A DNA stretch of 5,766 bases, from NCBI GenBank assembly GCA_020026035.1, contig JAHHRC010000085.1, forward strand, positions 1 to 5,766, written 5' to 3'. Shown here piece after piece: positions 1 through 5,530 of the stretch. A program made the position numbers and the translations under genes. Source of the DNA: Erysipelotrichaceae bacterium. Its GTDB lineage: Bacteria > Bacillota_I > Bacilli_A > Erysipelotrichales > Erysipelotrichaceae. Each line of letters starts with the position of its first letter. Within the stretch, counting starts at the first letter, position 1. Below the pieces are notes generated by a model. That model was not told where the DNA came from. It saw nothing but the letters and a program-made list of their open reading frames with translations, and did no database searches.

Positions 1-21
1 GAAGCTCCAAAACAAATGTAA
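1..21 (+). CDS. Possible C-terminal tail of an upstream gene (partial)
   Basis: Reading from base 1 in frame 1 gives six codons (E-A-P-K-Q-M) and then TAA at 19-21. The stop lies only five bases before an intrinsic terminator, which is the usual arrangement at a gene end; the other two frames run through the terminator. Nothing can be said about function from six residues. This is inferred from context only, because any short open stretch could look like this. Confidence 0.35.
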   Translation, partial: EAPKQM

Positions 22-26
22 TCAAG

Positions 27-52
27 AACGATCCCGCTTGGGGTCGTTTTTT
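27..52 (+). terminator. Intrinsic terminator of the upstream gene
   Basis: A 9-bp stem, AACGATCCC (27-35) with GGGGTCGTT (40-48), contains one G-T wobble, closes a GCTT loop and runs into a T tract (47-52). It separates whatever lies to the left from the arc operon, so the operon needs its own promoter. Confidence 0.85.
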
Positions 53-74
53 ATGTATTCGGTTACATAAGAAA
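47..74. repeat. Inverted repeat directly after the upstream terminator
   Basis: TTATGTA (51-57) and TACATAA (64-70) are a perfect 7-bp inverted repeat around a 6-base centre. The match continues outward with TTT (47-49) and AAA (72-74) after one mismatch, giving 11-base arms. It begins in the T tract of the terminator. It is A/T-rich, so it could be a protein-binding palindrome or chance. No factor can be named. Confidence 0.45.
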
Positions 75-310
75 AACTAATAGTATTTGCGTTGCGATAA
101 GGGGAAATGATAGATAATTACGGGATTTTCTTTGGTTTTTGTAGCAAGATTGCAGTTGTGAAATCTTTACTAATTATAAAAAATGCTATGGTTATGGGAA
201 AATTTGTATGTTAATATAGTTTATGTAAAAGGAATAGAGACGATAGGAAAGAGTTATTTGTTTGATCTGAGTTTTCTTTTAAAGGGAGAGAATTTCGGTA
301 AATTGTGATA
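75..310. other. A/T-rich intergenic DNA with no recognisable gene
   Basis: This stretch of the gap before arcA is A/T-rich and has no coding region I can support. The longest + strand frame with an ATG (183-308, 41 codons) has no Shine-Dalgarno site and no recognisable product. A TATAGT hexamer at 215-220 has no good -35 partner. I looked for arginine-repressor (ArgR/AhrC) ARG boxes and found none I would defend. Two GTGATA motifs (305-310 and 318-323) lead into the palindrome at 311-336. Confidence 0.6.
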
Positions 311-336
311 AAACTTCGTGATATTTCACAAAGTTT
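311..336. promoter_or_regulatory. 26-bp palindrome, candidate operator upstream of the arc promoter
   Basis: The arms AAACTTCGTGA (311-321) and TCACAAAGTTT (326-336) are complementary at 10 of 11 positions around a TATT centre. The core reads GTGA-N4-TCAC. This resembles sites of Crp/Fnr-family regulators (ArcR, FLP) and of Rex, but those have GTGA-N6-TCAC, so the spacing here is two bases short. The centre lies about 92 bases before the predicted transcription start, a typical position for an upstream activator. The palindrome is seen directly; the regulator and the direction of control are inferred. Confidence 0.6.
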
Positions 337-379
337 GGTGTAATTTGCAAGATTATACAAAGGATTTGGCCGAAAATTT

Positions 380-408
380 CCGACTTTAAAAAATTAGAGG
401 CCTATAAT
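380..408 (+). promoter_or_regulatory. Predicted sigma-A promoter of the arc operon
   Basis: A perfect -10 hexamer TATAAT (403-408) lies 17 bases from a weak -35, CCGACT (380-385, 3 of 6 matches to TTGACA). The predicted start is near base 415, giving a leader of about 76 bases before arcA. The weak -35 fits a promoter that needs an activator. The -10 sits inside a perfect 13-base palindrome (401-413). Confidence 0.65.
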
Positions 409-413
409 ATAGG
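401..413. repeat. Perfect palindrome covering the -10 box
   Basis: CCTATA (401-406) and TATAGG (408-413) are exact reverse complements around a single A, so the whole -10 element is embedded in a two-fold symmetric site. It could be a repressor operator, or simply a side effect of the self-complementary TATA core with flanking CC/GG. Confidence 0.5.
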
Positions 414-418
414 TACAG

Positions 419-433
419 TTGGAAACGCTTACA
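419..433. promoter_or_regulatory. Catabolite-responsive element (cre) for CcpA
   Basis: TTGGAAACGCTTACA matches every position of the relaxed cre consensus WTGNAANCGNWNNCW. It covers about +5 to +19 relative to the predicted start, a position where CcpA bound with HPr-Ser-P blocks transcription. This predicts repression of arginine catabolism while preferred sugars are available, as known for ADI operons in other Bacillota. The RNA form can also fold a small hairpin (CGCTT 426-430 with AAGCG 436-440). Confidence 0.75.
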
Positions 434-490
434 GGAAGCGCGCGATCCTAAGCCTCCAATCGAAAACAGAAAAGGAAAGGAAACGTTACT

Positions 491-1732
491 ATGACAAAAT
501 TCAAAGGAATTGATGTAACATCAGAAATCAAAAAACTGAACAAAGTTATGCTTCACCGGCCAGGAAAGGAACTAGAAAACCTCACTCCTGACACATTGCC
601 AGAACTACTCTTCGATGATATCCCATTCTTGAAGGTAGCTCAGGAAGAACACGATGCGTTCGCACAGATCTTACAAGAACAAGGTGCTGAAGTTGTTTAC
701 CTTGAAGATCTCATGGCAGAAACATTGGATGCTCATCCAGAAATCAAGAGTGAATTCATTCACAAATGGATCAAAGAAGCAGGTATCTACACACCTACTT
801 GGACAGAAAAGGTTTACCATTGGCTATTAGATAACTATAAGAATAATAAGGACCTTGTAGTTAAGACAATGGAAGGTATCCAATTGAAGGAAATCGGATC
901 CGATGGTTCCACATCACTTGTTGATATGATCTCCGAACCATGCAAGCTAATTGCAGATCCAATGCCTAACCTATACTTCACACGTGACCCATTCGGTTCC
1001 ATTGGTTGTGGTGCTTCTCTAAACCAGATGCGCTTCCCAACACGTAATCGTGAAACAATCTATGCAGACTACATCTTCAAATATCATCCAGACTTCGAAG
1101 GTGTATATGATCATCTATATACAAAGCGTGATGACAAGTTCTACATTGAAGGTGGAGATATCCTAAACCTAAATGAAACAACATTGGCTATTGGTATCTC
1201 ACAAAGAACATGTGCAGACGCAATTGAAAATCTTGCACGTAACATCTTTGCAGATAAGGACGCTAAGATCCGCAAGGTATTAGCATTCAATATTCCTGTA
1301 TGCCGTGCCTTCATGCACTTAGATACAGTATTTACACAATTAGATTACGATAAGTTCTCTATTCACCCAGGTATTATGGGACCACTTGAAGTGTTTGAAA
1401 TTACACCTGGTGCAAATGCAGGCGAACTTGCTGTAAAACGTATGGAAGACACACCTGATGTGATCTTAGCTAAGGCTCTTGGCGTTGATCATGTTGAACT
1501 CATCAAGTGTGGTGGAACAGACATGATCGCATCTGACCGTGAACAATGGAACGATGGATCCAACACACTAGCAATCGCTCCTGGTGAAGTTGTTGTTTAC
1601 GAACGTAACGAAGTTACAAACGCACTTCTAAAGGAATATGGTGTGAAGCTACACGTTATGCCATCTGCTGAACTTTCAAGAGGACGCGGTGGACCACGTT
1701 GTATGTCAATGCCTCTAAACCGTAACAAGTAA
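491..1732 (+). CDS. arcA: Arginine deiminase
   Basis: This is a cytosolic enzyme of 413 residues that hydrolyses L-arginine to L-citrulline and ammonia, the first step of the ADI pathway. The length is usual for Bacillota. Family motifs are in order: FTRDP at 163-167 (substrate-binding Asp166), EGGD at 220-223 (Glu220), HLD at 276-278 (catalytic His276 and Asp278), and near the C terminus GRGGPRC with the nucleophile Cys404. These match the Cys/His/Glu/Asp active site of the guanidino-group modifying superfamily, so the enzyme should be active. ATG 491 follows a purine-rich Shine-Dalgarno site GGAAAGG (474-480) at a 10-base distance, and the protein begins as ArcA proteins usually do. It is first in the operon, directly behind the cre-bearing promoter, and is separated from arcB by an unusually long structured gap. 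Nothing is broken or missing. Confidence 0.98.
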   Translation: MTKFKGIDVTSEIKKLNKVMLHRPGKELENLTPDTLPELLFDDIPFLKVAQEEHDAFAQILQEQGAEVVYLEDLMAETLDAHPEIKSEFIHKWIKEAGIYTPTWTEKVYHWLLDNYKNNKDLVVKTMEGIQLKEIGSDGSTSLVDMISEPCKLIADPMPNLYFTRDPFGSIGCGASLNQMRFPTRNRETIYADYIFKYHPDFEGVYDHLYTKRDDKFYIEGGDILNLNETTLAIGISQRTCADAIENLARNIFADKDAKIRKVLAFNIPVCRAFMHLDTVFTQLDYDKFSIHPGIMGPLEVFEITPGANAGELAVKRMEDTPDVILAKALGVDHVELIKCGGTDMIASDREQWNDGSNTLAIAPGEVVVYERNEVTNALLKEYGVKLHVMPSAELSRGRGGPRCMSMPLNRNK

Positions 1733-1761
1733 TTGATACGTATTTATAGGAAGTTAAATAA

Positions 1762-1803
1762 TGCAATGACTCACGGGGGCTCTCCCCGTGAGGGTGCATT
1801 GCA
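1762..1803 (+). ncRNA. Long hairpin in the arcA-arcB gap (structured mRNA element)
   Basis: An inner 9-bp perfect stem CTCACGGGG (1770-1778) with CCCCGTGAG (1784-1792) has a 5-base loop. An outer 7-bp perfect stem TGCAATG (1762-1768) with CATTGCA (1797-1803) is joined to it by a 1/4-base internal loop. No T tract follows, so it is not a standard intrinsic terminator. More likely roles are a 3' stabiliser of arcA mRNA, a processing site, or part of a cis-regulatory RNA. It could also be a short palindromic repeat of the genome. Confidence 0.6.
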
Positions 1804-1914
1804 AAACGCAAATGAATTGCACTAAGCCAAGGTTATGCCGGTTTCGAAATAAAGCGGTACGCTGAATAGAGTTTTTGACTTTTCTTGGTGAGGTGTTTAA
1901 TAAAAATATAAGAA
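1804..1914 (+). other. Remainder of the arcA-arcB gap, possible RNA fold
   Basis: The gap continues with further pairing potential: CCG-g-TTT (1838-1844) with AAA-g-CGG (1851-1857) around a 6-base loop, and AGCG with CGCT (1853-1856 and 1860-1863 region) as an alternative. GTGCA (1794-1798), inside the first hairpin, can also pair with TGCAC (1818-1822), so two folds may compete. GTTTTTG (1871-1877) follows. I compared it by memory with T-box, TPP, c-di-GMP, glycine and guanidine elements and found no convincing match. No open frame of note lies here. Confidence 0.35.
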
Positions 1915-1920
1915 AGAGGA
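1915..1920 (+). promoter_or_regulatory. Ribosome binding site that fixes the arcB start
   Basis: AGAGGA lies 8 bases before ATG 1929. The same frame stays open further upstream to a TTG at 1875, but that start has no Shine-Dalgarno site and would add 18 residues unlike any ornithine carbamoyltransferase I know. ATG 1929 is therefore chosen. Confidence 0.85.
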
Positions 1921-1928
1921 AAAATAAA

Positions 1929-2921
1929 ATGGCACTTAATATTAGAGGAAGAAGTTTCTTAACACTACTAGATTTCACAACGGAAGAAATCAACTACCTA
2001 CTTGAACTATCTATGGAATTCAAGAGAATGAAGGACAATGGGGTAGAACATAAATGGCTACCTAACAAGAACATCGTTCTATTATTCGAAAAGACATCCA
2101 CACGTACACGTTGTGCATTCGAAGTTGGCGCAATGGATCTTGGTATGGGTGTAACATTCCTTGATAGCAAATCAAGCCAAATGGGTAAGAAAGAATCATT
2201 AGCTGATACAGCAAAGGTTCTTGGACGTATGTACGATGGTATTGAATACCGTGGTTACAAACAAGAAGTTGTTGAAGATCTAGCAAAATACTCTGGTGTT
2301 CCAGTATGGAACGGTCTAACTGACCTATATCACCCAACTCAAATGTTGGCTGACATTATGACAGTAAAACAAGAATTCGGTGATGTACGTGGACGTAAAT
2401 TGACATTCTTCGGGGATGCTCGTAACAACGTTGCAAACTCCTTGATGATCGTTTGTGCGAAGTTAGGTATGCACTTCTGTGCTTGTGGTCCAGAAGAATT
2501 AATGCCAACAGAAGATCTTGTTAAGACATGCCGTGAAATCTGTGAAGTTACAGGTGGATCTGTTACATTGACAAGTGATGTTAAGGAAGGTGCTAAGGAC
2601 GCTGATGTTTGCTACACAGATATTTGGGTATCTATGGGTGAACCAGATGAAATTTGGGCATCAAGAATTGACCTACTAGGTAAATATGCTGTTACAGCTG
2701 ACGTTATGGCTATGGCTAAGCCAACTGCAATCTTCATGCACTGCTTACCATCCTTCCATGACCTAAACACAACCGTTGGACAAGAAATCCACGAAAAGTT
2801 TGGTCTTGAATACATGGAAGTTTCTGACGATGTATTCCTAGGAAAACAAGCTCGTCAATTCCAAGAAGCTGAAAACCGTATGCATACAATCAAGGCTGTT
2901 ATGTATGCAACTCTAAAGTAG
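1929..2921 (+). CDS. arcB: Ornithine carbamoyltransferase, catabolic
   Basis: The 330-residue cytosolic enzyme catalyses, in this context, phosphorolysis of citrulline to ornithine and carbamoyl phosphate. The N-terminal carbamoyl-phosphate domain shows STRTR (57-61), the QMGKKES loop (84-90) and HPTQ (135-138). The C-terminal ornithine domain shows FGDARNNVANS (161-171), DIWVSMGE (231-238), the HCLP motif with Cys272 (271-274), and the conserved tail AENRMHTIK (314-322). Length and motifs are complete. Family members usually read HCLPAF; here it is HCLPSF, a mild change. The sequence alone does not prove the catabolic direction, but the place between arcA and arcC does. The arcC start is only 9 bases after its TAG stop, so the two are probably translated together. 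Confidence 0.97.
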   Translation: MALNIRGRSFLTLLDFTTEEINYLLELSMEFKRMKDNGVEHKWLPNKNIVLLFEKTSTRTRCAFEVGAMDLGMGVTFLDSKSSQMGKKESLADTAKVLGRMYDGIEYRGYKQEVVEDLAKYSGVPVWNGLTDLYHPTQMLADIMTVKQEFGDVRGRKLTFFGDARNNVANSLMIVCAKLGMHFCACGPEELMPTEDLVKTCREICEVTGGSVTLTSDVKEGAKDADVCYTDIWVSMGEPDEIWASRIDLLGKYAVTADVMAMAKPTAIFMHCLPSFHDLNTTVGQEIHEKFGLEYMEVSDDVFLGKQARQFQEAENRMHTIKAVMYATLK

Positions 2922-2923
2922 GT
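2918..2923 (+). promoter_or_regulatory. arcC ribosome binding site overlapping the arcB stop
   Basis: GTAGGT spans the arcB TAG stop (2919-2921) and sits 7 bases before the arcC ATG. The Shine-Dalgarno match is short, which suggests that arcC translation is coupled to ribosomes finishing arcB. Confidence 0.6.
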
Positions 2924-2930
2924 CGATCTA

Positions 2931-3872
2931 ATGGCAGAAAGATTAGTAATTGCCTTAGGCGGTAACGCTTTAGGAAAGACTCCAGAAGAACAATTAGAAC
3001 TTGTTAAAAACACAGCGAAGACAATCGTTGATCTATCCGAACAAGGATATGAAGTTATTGTTGGACATGGAAATGGTCCACAAGTTGGTATGATCAATAA
3101 CGCATTGGAATTCTCTTCCCTTAACGGTGGAAAGACTCCTTATATGCCATTCCCTGAATGTGGCGCTATGTCACAAGGGTATATTGGTTACCACTTACAA
3201 CAAGCAATTCGTGATGAACTCTTAAGACGTGGCATCAAGAAGAATTGTGCAGCGGTTGTAACACAAGTTGTAGTTGATGAAAAGGATCCAGCATTCGAAC
3301 ATCCAACAAAGCCAATTGGAAGCTTCTTAACAAAGGAAGAAGCAGAAGAAATTGCGAAGGAAAAGGGCTTCACATTTGTGGAAGATGCAGGACGTGGATA
3401 TCGTCGTGTCGTTCCTTCTCCACTTCCAGTTGAAATTGTGGAAATCGACGTTGTAGAAACACTTGTTAAGGCTGGTACAATCGTGATCACTGTTGGTGGT
3501 GGCGGAATCCCAGTTGTGAAGAACGAAGATGGTACACTTCGTGGTGTAGCAGCGGTAATTGATAAGGACAATGCATGTTCAAAACTTGCAGAAGACCTTG
3601 GCGCTGACCGTCTTGTGATTCTAACTGCAGTTGATCGTGTTTGCATTCACTTCAACACACCAGAACAAGAGGAACTTAAGGAACTCTCATTAGAAGAGTG
3701 CCAGAAATACATTGATGCCGGTGAGTTTGCACCAGGTAGTATGTTACCAAAGGTGTCAGCTTGCATGAACTTTGTTCAAAACAACAAAGGAAACGGCGAA
3801 GCACTTATTACTTCATTGAACCGTGCTGCTGAAGCTTTAGAGGGCAAAACGGGTACAGTGATTAAGAAGTGA
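2931..3872 (+). CDS. arcC: Carbamate kinase
   Basis: The 313-residue cytosolic kinase of the amino-acid kinase fold transfers phosphate from carbamoyl phosphate to ADP. This gives ATP plus carbamate, which falls apart to ammonia and CO2; it is the energy-yielding step of the pathway. Visible motifs are ALGGNALG (8-15) and GHGNGPQVG (45-53) in the phosphate-binding loops, PTKPIG (125-130, Lys127), AGRGYRRVVPSP (153-164), GGGGIPV (189-195), VIDKD (209-213, Lys212), LTAVD (231-235) and GSMLPKV (269-275, Lys274). The three lysines correspond to conserved active-site lysines of the family. Length is standard and the gene is intact. It follows arcB by 9 bases. A terminator-like hairpin lies between it and the carrier gene. 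Confidence 0.97.
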   Translation: MAERLVIALGGNALGKTPEEQLELVKNTAKTIVDLSEQGYEVIVGHGNGPQVGMINNALEFSSLNGGKTPYMPFPECGAMSQGYIGYHLQQAIRDELLRRGIKKNCAAVVTQVVVDEKDPAFEHPTKPIGSFLTKEEAEEIAKEKGFTFVEDAGRGYRRVVPSPLPVEIVEIDVVETLVKAGTIVITVGGGGIPVVKNEDGTLRGVAAVIDKDNACSKLAEDLGADRLVILTAVDRVCIHFNTPEQEELKELSLEECQKYIDAGEFAPGSMLPKVSACMNFVQNNKGNGEALITSLNRAAEALEGKTGTVIKK

Positions 3873-3892
3873 TCATTTTAAAAAGGTTAAAT

Positions 3893-3936
3893 CGGGATTT
3901 AGGGGGTAACTAGGGAATACCCTCTAGACCCGTTTT
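3893..3936 (+). terminator. Terminator-like hairpin between arcC and the carrier gene, possible attenuator
   Basis: CGGG (3893-3896) pairs with CCCG (3929-3932), and TAGGGGGTA (3900-3908) pairs with TACCCTCTA (3918-3926) with one G-T wobble. The loop has 9 bases, an internal loop of 3 and 2 bases separates the stems, and TTTTCTT follows (3933-3939). This is a plausible but imperfect intrinsic terminator inside the operon. A competing hairpin pairs CTAGGG (3910-3915) with CCC and TAG of the same 3' strand (3920-3927) and would disrupt it. It may let only part of the transcripts reach the carrier gene. Confidence 0.6.
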
Positions 3937-3975
3937 CTTGCCACATAGCAAATTAAACAAAGGGGGCTATCTAAT

Positions 3976-5415
3976 ATGGCAGACAAGAAAAATAAGAAGA
4001 AATTAGGTACCTACGGTATTCTAATACTCGTTCTTCTCATCGTAGCCATCATTTCCTGGTGCGCTAACGGTCAGACTTACGTGATTAATGGCGAAGAAGG
4101 CGTTGTAGCCAAAGCGACCATTTCACAAATCTTAATGGCACCAATCTTAGGATTCGACGATGCTCGTGAAGTAATCGGATTCGTATTTGCTTTAGGAGCA
4201 TTCCTTGCATTAGTTACAGCAACTGGTGCACTTGATGCAGGTATTGCAAAATTAGTTCGTAAGAAGAAGGGCAAAGAAATGAGCCTTGTGGCGATTCTTA
4301 TGTTCCTATTCTCAATCGGTGGTACAACATACGGAATGGGTGAAGAAACCGTTGGCTTCTACATCCTTCTAGCAGCTACTATGACAACAGCTGGTATGGA
4401 CCCACTTGTAGGTTGTGCAACAGTACTTCTTGGTGCTGGTACTGGTGTACTTGGATCTACAATTAACCCATTCGCAACAGGTGTTGCGATTGAATCTGCT
4501 ACTTCTGTAGGAGTTGCAGTAAACACAGCACAAGCGTACACAATCGCTGTAGTGCTATGGATTGGTTCTTACATTATTTCCTTACTTTACACAAAGAAAT
4601 ACGCAAAGAAAGTATTAGCTGGTGGTGGTTCGATCCTTACAAAGGAACAACTTGCAACATGTAAGGAAGCATATGGTAACCAAGACAATTCTTCTACAGA
4701 AATGACAGGAAAACAAAAGGCTTGTCTATGGCTATTTGCCTTCACATTCGTAGTAATGATTCTTGCCTTCATTCCATGGCCTGATGTAAACCCAGGTGTA
4801 GCTGACGCATTAGCTTGGTCTTCTTGCCTAACAGGAACTCCATTTGGTGAATGGTGGTTCTTCGATGCAGCAACATGGTTCTTACTCATGGGTCTAATCA
4901 TTGGATTCATTGGTCTACCTGATCGTTCCAAGATTGTGGATATCGTAATGGCTGGTATCGCTGATATGATTAGCGTTAACGTTGTTATCGCATTAGCTCG
5001 TGCTACATCTGTATTGATGGCACAAACAAACCTAGGTTCTTACTTAGTATTCGTATCTGTAACAGGTCTAACAAATGCCGGAATGTCTTCATGGCTATTC
5101 GGATTCCTAGATTACCTATTACATATCGCACTATCCTTCTTAGTTCCATCCTCTTCTGGTCTTGCTGGACTATCTGCTCCAATCGTTTCGCCAATCGTTG
5201 CCGAAATGGGTTGGTCTGTAGAAACTTCCATCATGATCCTAGTTGCGGCAAATGGTCTTGTGAACCTATTTACTCCAACTTGTGGATTCATCATGGGTGG
5301 TCTTGCATTGGCTCGTGTTCCATATGAAGTATGGATTAACTGGTCTAAGAAATTACTTCTTACATTAGCTGCCTTCTCTGCAATTGTTCTAACACTTTGC
5401 ATGGCAATTCTATAA
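3976..5415 (+). CDS. YfcC/DcuC-family membrane carrier, probable arginine-ornithine antiporter
   Basis: This is a 479-residue polytopic inner-membrane protein. A lysine-rich cytoplasmic start (1-10) leads into a first membrane segment near 11-30, and I count about 12-13 hydrophobic segments in all, up to 459-478. A hydrophilic central loop lies at about 208-247. Family-like motifs are GGTTYGMGEE (115-124), TGVLGSTINPFATG (156-169), VPSSSGLAGLSAPIV (390-404) and NLFTPTCGF (430-438), which I recognise from the YfcC group of the DcuC (C4-dicarboxylate carrier) family. From memory, carriers of this family in streptococcal arc operons are called ArcD, unlike the APC-family ArcD of Pseudomonas and Lactococcus. 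Its operon position supports arginine uptake in exchange for ornithine, but substrate is inferred. An arginine importer or a carboxylate carrier remains possible. ATG 3976 follows a strong Shine-Dalgarno AGGGGG (3961-3966). Confidence 0.85.
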   Translation: MADKKNKKKLGTYGILILVLLIVAIISWCANGQTYVINGEEGVVAKATISQILMAPILGFDDAREVIGFVFALGAFLALVTATGALDAGIAKLVRKKKGKEMSLVAILMFLFSIGGTTYGMGEETVGFYILLAATMTTAGMDPLVGCATVLLGAGTGVLGSTINPFATGVAIESATSVGVAVNTAQAYTIAVVLWIGSYIISLLYTKKYAKKVLAGGGSILTKEQLATCKEAYGNQDNSSTEMTGKQKACLWLFAFTFVVMILAFIPWPDVNPGVADALAWSSCLTGTPFGEWWFFDAATWFLLMGLIIGFIGLPDRSKIVDIVMAGIADMISVNVVIALARATSVLMAQTNLGSYLVFVSVTGLTNAGMSSWLFGFLDYLLHIALSFLVPSSSGLAGLSAPIVSPIVAEMGWSVETSIMILVAANGLVNLFTPTCGFIMGGLALARVPYEVWINWSKKLLLTLAAFSAIVLTLCMAIL

Positions 5416-5425
5416 GAAATCATTG

Positions 5426-5454
5426 AGCCCGTATTCCCTATGCGGGCTTTTTTT
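5426..5454 (+). terminator. Intrinsic terminator of the arc operon
   Basis: AGCCCGTAT (5426-5434) pairs with ATGCGGGCT (5440-5448), with one wobble, around a TCCCT loop, followed by a run of seven T (5448-5454). It starts 11 bases after the carrier stop and defines the 3' end of the operon. Confidence 0.93.
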
Positions 5455-5468
5455 CGTTGTGTAAAAAG

Positions 5469-5477
5469 TGCTAGAAT
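5469..5477 (+). promoter_or_regulatory. Possible extended -10 promoter of the downstream regulator
   Basis: TGCTAGAAT combines the TGn extension (5469-5471) with TAGAAT (5472-5477, 5 of 6 matches to TATAAT). A -35 at 17-base spacing would fall in the T tract of the operon terminator and matches poorly, so recognition would rest on the extended -10. The start would lie near 5484. The match is suggestive only. Confidence 0.4.
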
Positions 5478-5493
5478 AGAGCTAATGAAAGGC

Positions 5494-5513
5494 CGGGATG
5501 TTTCGCCATCCTG
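5494..5513 (+). other. Small hairpin in the regulator leader
   Basis: CGGGATG (5494-5500) pairs with CATCCTG (5507-5513), 7 bp with one wobble, around a TTTCGC loop. It lies in the short leader between the predicted start and the regulator ATG. There is no T tract, so it is not a terminator. A role in mRNA stability or translation is possible. Confidence 0.4.
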
Positions 5514-5530
5514 ATTGAATAGGTGTAACT

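Noticed and set aside
183..308. Possible 41-codon leader peptide upstream of arcA
   Set aside because: No Shine-Dalgarno site precedes its ATG, it lies upstream of the best promoter, and no run of arginine codons or attenuator-like hairpin accompanies it.
311..336. Standard Rex or CRP site at the upstream palindrome
   Set aside because: The right half (ATATTTCACAA) matches a Rex half-site well, but the left half is shifted by two bases, so a standard Rex or CRP site is not supported; it is kept as an unassigned palindrome.
1825..1860. tRNA-like fragment around GGTTTCGAAA
   Set aside because: It resembles a T-arm loop, but there is no acceptor stem, anticodon arm or CCA end.
1760..1928. T-box, TPP, c-di-GMP or other known riboswitch in the arcA-arcB gap
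   Set aside because: Fragments such as ACGGGGG or AACGCAAA recall parts of known classes, but the conserved cores are absent or out of order, so no class is claimed.
1754..1993. Minus-strand 79-codon frame with a hydrophobic stretch across the arcA-arcB gap
   Set aside because: It starts at TTG, overlaps the arcB start antisense, runs through the long hairpin, and its hydrophobicity comes from A-rich + strand sequence. No family resemblance.
3188..3646. Minus-strand 152-codon frame inside arcC
   Set aside because: Composition is Ser/Thr/Pro-rich low-complexity, typical of the antisense of a gene with strong codon bias; arcC on the other strand is certain.
3938..3943. TTGCCA as a -35 box for a separate carrier promoter
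   Set aside because: It matches 5 of 6 bases, but no -10 element occurs at 16-18 bases downstream, where the Shine-Dalgarno AGGGGG lies.
5112..5423. Minus-strand 103-codon frame over the 3' end of the carrier gene
   Set aside because: It is an antisense shadow of a clear membrane carrier and would start within the operon's terminator-side flank with no recognisable domain.
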